Assembly: GCF_910596095.1 (NCBI RefSeq)
Contig: NC_056534.1
Span: forward strand, 8,370,990-8,434,989
Length of the DNA stretch: 64,000 nucleotides
Direction: 5' to 3'
DNA from: Thunnus maccoyii
Taxonomy: Eukaryota > Chordata > Actinopteri > Scombriformes > Scombridae
This document shows, in pieces, positions 59,101 to 64,000 of the stretch. Below the pieces are notes generated by a model. The model saw nothing but the letters and a program-made list of their open reading frames with translations, made no database searches and was not told the origin of the DNA. Numbering within the stretch: position 1 is the first letter of the stretch; each line of letters begins with the position of its first letter. The position numbers and the translations under genes were made by a program.

Positions 59101-62100
59101 AGAGACAGTGTGGAGGAAATAATGATATTAGAAGTGTACTGTTGGAGAAATTACTATATTATCGTATTAATATTTTGATGATCGTTAATCCAGTGTAGAA
59201 GTGTGATCAACTGATCGATTTTGTCTTTAAAGATGCTTTGAACCTTGTTAATGTAGGCAAATTAATGTCTAGTTTGTTAGGAAAGAAGAAATAGAAAAGG
59301 TTATCTGAAGTGAATGATACACGTCGACTCCGATTATAAGAAGTGATAGTTAGAAAAGGGAACTAAATGCAAACTGGAAATTGTACAAGACAGGCATGAC
59401 ACAACATATGGAATTATTATTGATTATCTTACAGGAAACAGGTGTCTGCAGACAGAGGAGTATGACTACGCACAAAGTGTGTGTGTTAACAGTTGTGTTG
59501 GGTGGAGGCTGAAAGTATAAAGTGTTTGTGTGAGCTGTTCAAGGTGTTCCTCTTGCTGCACAGCTCAGGGAGCTCGTATGCAAACACTTTACTGATTTAT
59601 TAAAGGCAGTTGGACTGCAAGAAAAATACTGTGTCTCTGGTATTTAATTACCTTAATCACCTAACTAGACAAATTAATATTTCAGCTGAAGCTTTTGTTT
59701 ATTTTTCTAATAAACAAAAGATTTGTTTATTTTTCCAGTAAGGAAAAATAAACAAAAAAGCACTGTAGTCAATCAATCATTCTTATTTCTATTTTTTAGA
59801 CAAACCCACTCTGCAATCTGCATCATTTAAAGCATTTAAATTTAAGAATTACCTGTGACAACCAAAGTCACTCCAGGAAAATGTTTCCGTCCTCCATGAT
59901 GTCGTTCCAATCTGAATGTGTATTTTGCAGAGTCGTTCTTCTTCAGCTGTTTGATTCTCAGGACACTGTCATGATACTCTACACGACCTGCAAGCTCAAT
60001 CACCTGTTTAACTTCCTCCTCACCACCTGCCGTTATTTTATACCATAATTTAGACTTGGGCCTCTGGTTTTTAGGATACGAGTAATTACTTGAAATGTCC
60101 ACTGAAGAGCCTTCCAGAGCACAGATCCTCCTCCTGACATAATTCACACTTGAGCAGTTCTTATCCTCAACACCTGAAATAGACAGAACAGACTGAATAG
60201 ACTTACAATAGTTTTTAGGTTAAATGTCCGAATGACTATTCATTCAGTTTCCACCATTTTCATTCTTTTGCAATGTCTTTAAATATCTTCAATCAATTAT
60301 TTTATCCAATTTGGAAAATGTAAAAAGAAAAAAACAGATCAAGTTTTTGTTTTTCCATCAAGATAGAAAAATAGTGTATTTCAGTGTTCAATGTACAGTA
60401 TATGTTGAACACGTGTATATATAGTATAGTATGTATGTATTTTTTTTTTATTCTTTAAGGTTTTTTTCATTTTGGTGAGTTGTCTTTTGAGGTTTTTTTA
60501 AAATCTCACCAGCACAATCTATTTTTATTCTTGTTATTTTTGCAAATAAACAACACATAAAATCTTGAGGTGGACCACAAACCCTATCAAAAAATAAGTC
60601 ACATATTAAATAAATAATACTATTTCAGTTTTGAAGGTTTGTGCATTTTTCTGCTGTGAGCATGTGCAGTAAGTTGTAACTGTTGACAAGAGCACACTCC
60701 TCGCAGGTGCCTTTGTTCATTCAGAGTCACAAACAGTCTAAGGCAATTTGTGAATTCAGTTAAATTTTCTGTTCTTTACAGTTGAGTGTTGTAGAAAGAA
60801 ATGGTTTCATCAATTTATAGCTGTAGTCTGATTTGTAGTTTTATGAATAGCTTTATGATGAGAAAATGCTCCTGTTTCCCCTCATTGACTCTTTGATCAG
60901 ACATGGTCGCACAGGGACATCCAGTGTCCACAAGTTATAAAAGCAACTTTTTAATATCTGCAAGATCATTATTGCATCACAGAGTAGAGTGACCAACCCT
61001 ACTTTCCAGAGCAACTTTTGGTTTATTCGCCTATTTGTGACACCCAGAGACCCTCATCAGCATAGTGATTAGGGATTTTTCAGGAAGTGAATCATCATAC
61101 ATACTAAGCCTACTGTAGGCTAAATAGTAAGTCAGGATATTTGTGGTTAGTGTAATAATGTGTATATGTTCATGACACAGTCTCTAAAATGAAACGGTTA
61201 AGTATTTTTAAATTTCTAATGTGTAATTATTGTGCAATTATTATGTGTTTTCATTATACAGACTGTGATTTACAGCTTCACAAGCGAGTCATATCAACTC
61301 AAACACTAATCAGCAGTTCATGTTGTCTTAATAATAAGACACACTGGTTACCAGCAGATCACCTCCATCACTGACTAAATCATAAGTCAGATAATGGATT
61401 AATAACACTACAAAGAAAATGAAAATGAGGTTGAATCGACAACTCTGAAATATATTTCATGTTGCCCAATAAGCATACAAACTAAAGACAAATGTACCAT
61501 CCTATAATATAACAGTAATAACAGACTGTAAGTTGGTTTATACTCACAGACTTCAGCAGAGTGCAGATCCTCGTGGTCTTTGACAGCACAGGAGAAGATA
61601 TCAGCAGAGGAGTTGAGAACTGAAAACTGCTGTGTCTTCTCAGACATTAAGAGTCTGTTATTGTACCATCTATAGGCAGTTTGGTTGTCAGCCAGTGGAC
61701 AGCTGGTGTTACAGGTCAGTCTAGTATGATTCACCTCAGCAGTCCTTTGTAGACCTACTTCTGTTAGGAGATGTTAAAAACATTTTTCAACAGTTTATGT
61801 GTCATGTTGAATTAAATAAAAATAATATAGTCATTTCAAAATTATTAAAGTGTGGTTAGTGCAGAAAAAAAGAATGTGTGGAACTGTAGTAAACATGTTA
61901 GTAACAGTAAAAATTAGAAAATAAAGAAGGCAAAGATATGACATGAAAATATTGATATGAAAATAAATGATTCATGGTCAATAAGATGTCTGTTCTTAAA
62001 ATATTGTTTTAAAGGTGACCTACTTCTGTTAGGGGATTTTAAATACATTTTTCAACAGTTTATGTGTGAATTAAATAAAAATTATTTAATATATTTATAT

Positions 62101-63464
62101 ATTGATTAAAAAGTTATTGAAGTGTGGTTAGTGCAAAAAACAATAATGTGTAGAACTGCAGTAAGCATGTCAGTAACATAGTAAAATTAGAAAAGAAAGA
62201 AAGCAAATATATGACAATTAGATGTCTGTTCTTAAAATATTGTTTTAAAGGTGTTCTAGGTGTGGGTGGTGGGAGTGGTGTTTGTGTAAATGTTTGTGGA
62301 TGTTTGGAGAAAGTTAACCTCTGGGATATGTGATGGAGCAGGACTCATTCACTGATGTCTGCTTTTTAGAACACATTCTTCCTTTAGCGTAGGTCACAGT
62401 AAAGCAGGTCGATGTGACAGAATCTGAACAAAAACAAATGGCCTTTCTTAATTTAAATGGTAAACACTTAGTTACAGTATTTCATAGGCTTTACAATTTA
62501 AGGCAAAGCTTAAGTAATAAAAATATTCTTGAAAGTGTTTAACTTGAAGTTTTGTAACATGAAAAGGAGCCAAATGTTGTCACTCACCCACTGAGACTTC
62601 AGGAGCTCTGAGATGCTTGTAGTCTTTGATAGCACAGGAGTATCTGACTGCTTCCTCACTGCTGACCAGCTGTTGGTACCAGGGAGACCAGTCCTGATAG
62701 AGAAACTCTCTGTTCTTGTACCAGATGTAGGCTGCAGGGTTTTCAGTCGGAGGACAACTGGTTTTGCATATCAGTGATACTGTCTGTCCCTCTGTGGCAG
62801 GAATCACCTTCACGTGCAGGTCTGAGATGATGGTGAATAATGTAAGAATTCATATTCTGATTTCATTCTTAAAGTAATACATTAGTGAAAACCACCGTAC
62901 CTGAAACATGGAGCTTAGTTCTGTTGTGCCAGCAGAGTTCTGGTGTCTCTGTAGTGTTGCTGCAGCAGTAAGACTTTGCATCACTCTCTCTCAGATCTTT
63001 GATCGTTAGAGTGTAGTTACTTTCTTCAGACATGTTGTATTTTACACGATTTCCATCTGTAGAGAGCTCATTCAGAACATACTCTGAGCCATTCCGGTGT
63101 ACAGTGAACCATTTCATGCTTGAAGTGGGATGTTGAGCTGAGCAGGGCAGATCCACTGATGATTTTTTTAAGGCACAGATGCTGTTTGCTCGTCCCTGAA
63201 CCCCTTTAAAAGAAGCTTTCATTAGCAAACATTGACAGTTAGAAGGCATTACAACCTTTGTTTTTTATAAATCAATTTGCAAGTCATTATTCATTTTTTC
63301 TTTGATCAGTTCAGCCAATAGTCAGAATTCACTCAGTAAAACACACTTAATGTGTAACATTTCATGTACTATTGACAGTTCATTAGTATTAACTGTGATA
63401 AATTCATACCTGAGATGTACAGGATGATACCCATGAACACACATCCAGCTTCTGCCAACAACAT
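56177..63464 (-). CDS. CD22-like inhibitory Ig receptor, type A, intact (601 aa)
   Basis: Exons: signal 63,410-63,464 (exon to 63,486); V1 62,901-63,203; C2 62,588-62,821; mini-V 62,319-62,423; C2 61,548-61,754; V2 59,853-60,173; C2+TM 58,270-58,609; juxtamembrane 58,128-58,173; tail 56,177-56,371. All are GT-AG, the Ig junctions are phase 1, and no stop was found. Layout: signal 1-19, V1 20-119 (Cys in LPCSAQH and YCC, Trp in KWFTVH), C2 120-197, mini-V 198-232, C2 233-301, V2 302-408 (no B/E Cys, F-strand YTFRLE), C2 409-495, TM about 498-519 (AGAVVALLVITPLFVFLW), basic stop-transfer RRKRRTSG, tail 538-601. ITIMs LHYSRV (Tyr559) and VAYAVV (Tyr589) are intact; PLYSNV adds Tyr573. Family knowledge: such tails recruit SHP-type phosphatases after Src-family phosphorylation, damping antigen-receptor signalling. 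The only type A copy with both ITIMs. The exact vertebrate orthologue is uncertain. Confidence 0.9.
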
Positions 63465-63486
63465 GGCTGTTGTAGTCTCTGATCTT

Positions 63487-64000
63487 CTACACAGAAAGGA
63501 GATTGCATAAAAGTATTTGCTGCATTCATTAAACTTTATCCAAAAAGTTAAAATTGTAACCCAACTGGTCAATACAGTATCAACAGCTGTGTCCTTGCAG
63601 AGTTTAAATTGAGGAGTTGACTGTTCTTCAGTGTTAGAGTGGTTGCATGTAGGTGTGACATAAAAATTATTCTCCCTCCCTCGTTATGTGGTTATTTTTC
63701 TCAGTAAAAGGAAACCGCAAGTAAAGCATCCATGTCCTGTAGGAGTTAGGTTGTATTTGCATCAGGAAAAAACTTTAACTTTTGACTGCACACTTCATCA
63801 CATATATGTTTTTGTCAAAGTTATCATTGTTTATTTGTGAAATTCCTACTTAGAGTATTGGCCCCTCATGCAACACGAAACATAAATTGCATTATCTGTT
63901 CATCAACATGTCGTTAGAGTGAGAGCTGTGGGTATCAGGCAATCAGAAGAAAATGTTATCTGTGGTTGGTGTATGAAAAAAAACTTGAGCGAAGAGGAAA
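63487..64000. promoter_or_regulatory. 5' flank of the intact type A receptor
   Basis: It matches 50,595-51,130 closely to the window edge. It probably holds the promoter or an untranslated first exon, but I cannot place either. Confidence 0.35.

Noticed and set aside
1-64000. Viral or retroviral coding sequence
   Set aside because: No reverse transcriptase, integrase, capsid or envelope-like frames were recognised on either strand.

Overview
The window looks like teleost fish chromosomal DNA: AT-rich, intron-bearing, with GT-AG exons that read as fish CD22-like immunoglobulin receptors on the minus strand and a broken group VI phospholipase A2 (PLA2G6-like) gene on the plus strand. There is no bacterial-style gene organisation.

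The main content is a tandem array of ITIM-bearing, Siglec/CD22-like Ig-superfamily receptor genes, all transcribed right to left. A complete unit has nine coding exons: short signal peptide, V-type Ig domain (V1), C2-type Ig domain, a 105-bp truncated V exon, a second C2, a second V-type domain (V2), a C2 plus transmembrane exon, a short basic juxtamembrane exon, and a tail exon with ITIM-like tyrosines. The Ig-domain junctions are all phase 1, so exon loss or gain keeps frame. Three units are open throughout: 56,177-63,464 (601 aa), 32,655-37,658 (618 aa) and 18,302-23,292 (611 aa). A fourth (44,936-50,572) has lost about 1.5 kb of Ig exons and has a stop just after the membrane segment. A fifth (3,356-7,342) lacks its 5' half and both ITIM tyrosines. 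A sixth enters from the left edge (1-759). Between them lie relic signal exons, fused V1 fragments and tail fragments.

Layout: 1-759 partial receptor; 2.0-7.3 kb relic signal exon and truncated receptor; 8.25-16.9 kb PLA2G6-like pseudogene on the plus strand, missing the glycine-rich loop, the GxSxG serine and the Asp-Gly-Gly exon, with two inverted-repeat (MITE-like) elements where those exons would be; 18.3-23.3 kb intact type B receptor; 24.1-31.8 kb receptor relics; 32.06-32.19 kb a duplicated PLA2G6 exon; 32.6-37.7 kb intact type B receptor; 38.5-43.7 kb relics parallel to those at 24.1-29.2 kb; 44.9-50.6 kb disabled type A receptor; 51.1-53.6 kb non-array DNA; 53.6-54.9 kb relics; 56.2-63.5 kb intact type A receptor; to 64.0 kb its repeated upstream flank.

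The intact genes should act at the cell surface as inhibitory receptors: Ig ectodomains bind ligand, and tail tyrosines within I/V/L-x-Y-x-x-I/V/L motifs would recruit SH2-domain phosphatases. The most notable theme is birth-and-death evolution by tandem duplication of about 14.4 kb, exon-scale deletion, exon fusion, stepwise ITIM loss, and seeding of fragments of the neighbouring phospholipase pseudogene into the receptor array. Gene models come from reading splice sites and frames by eye; no alignment or expression data were available.
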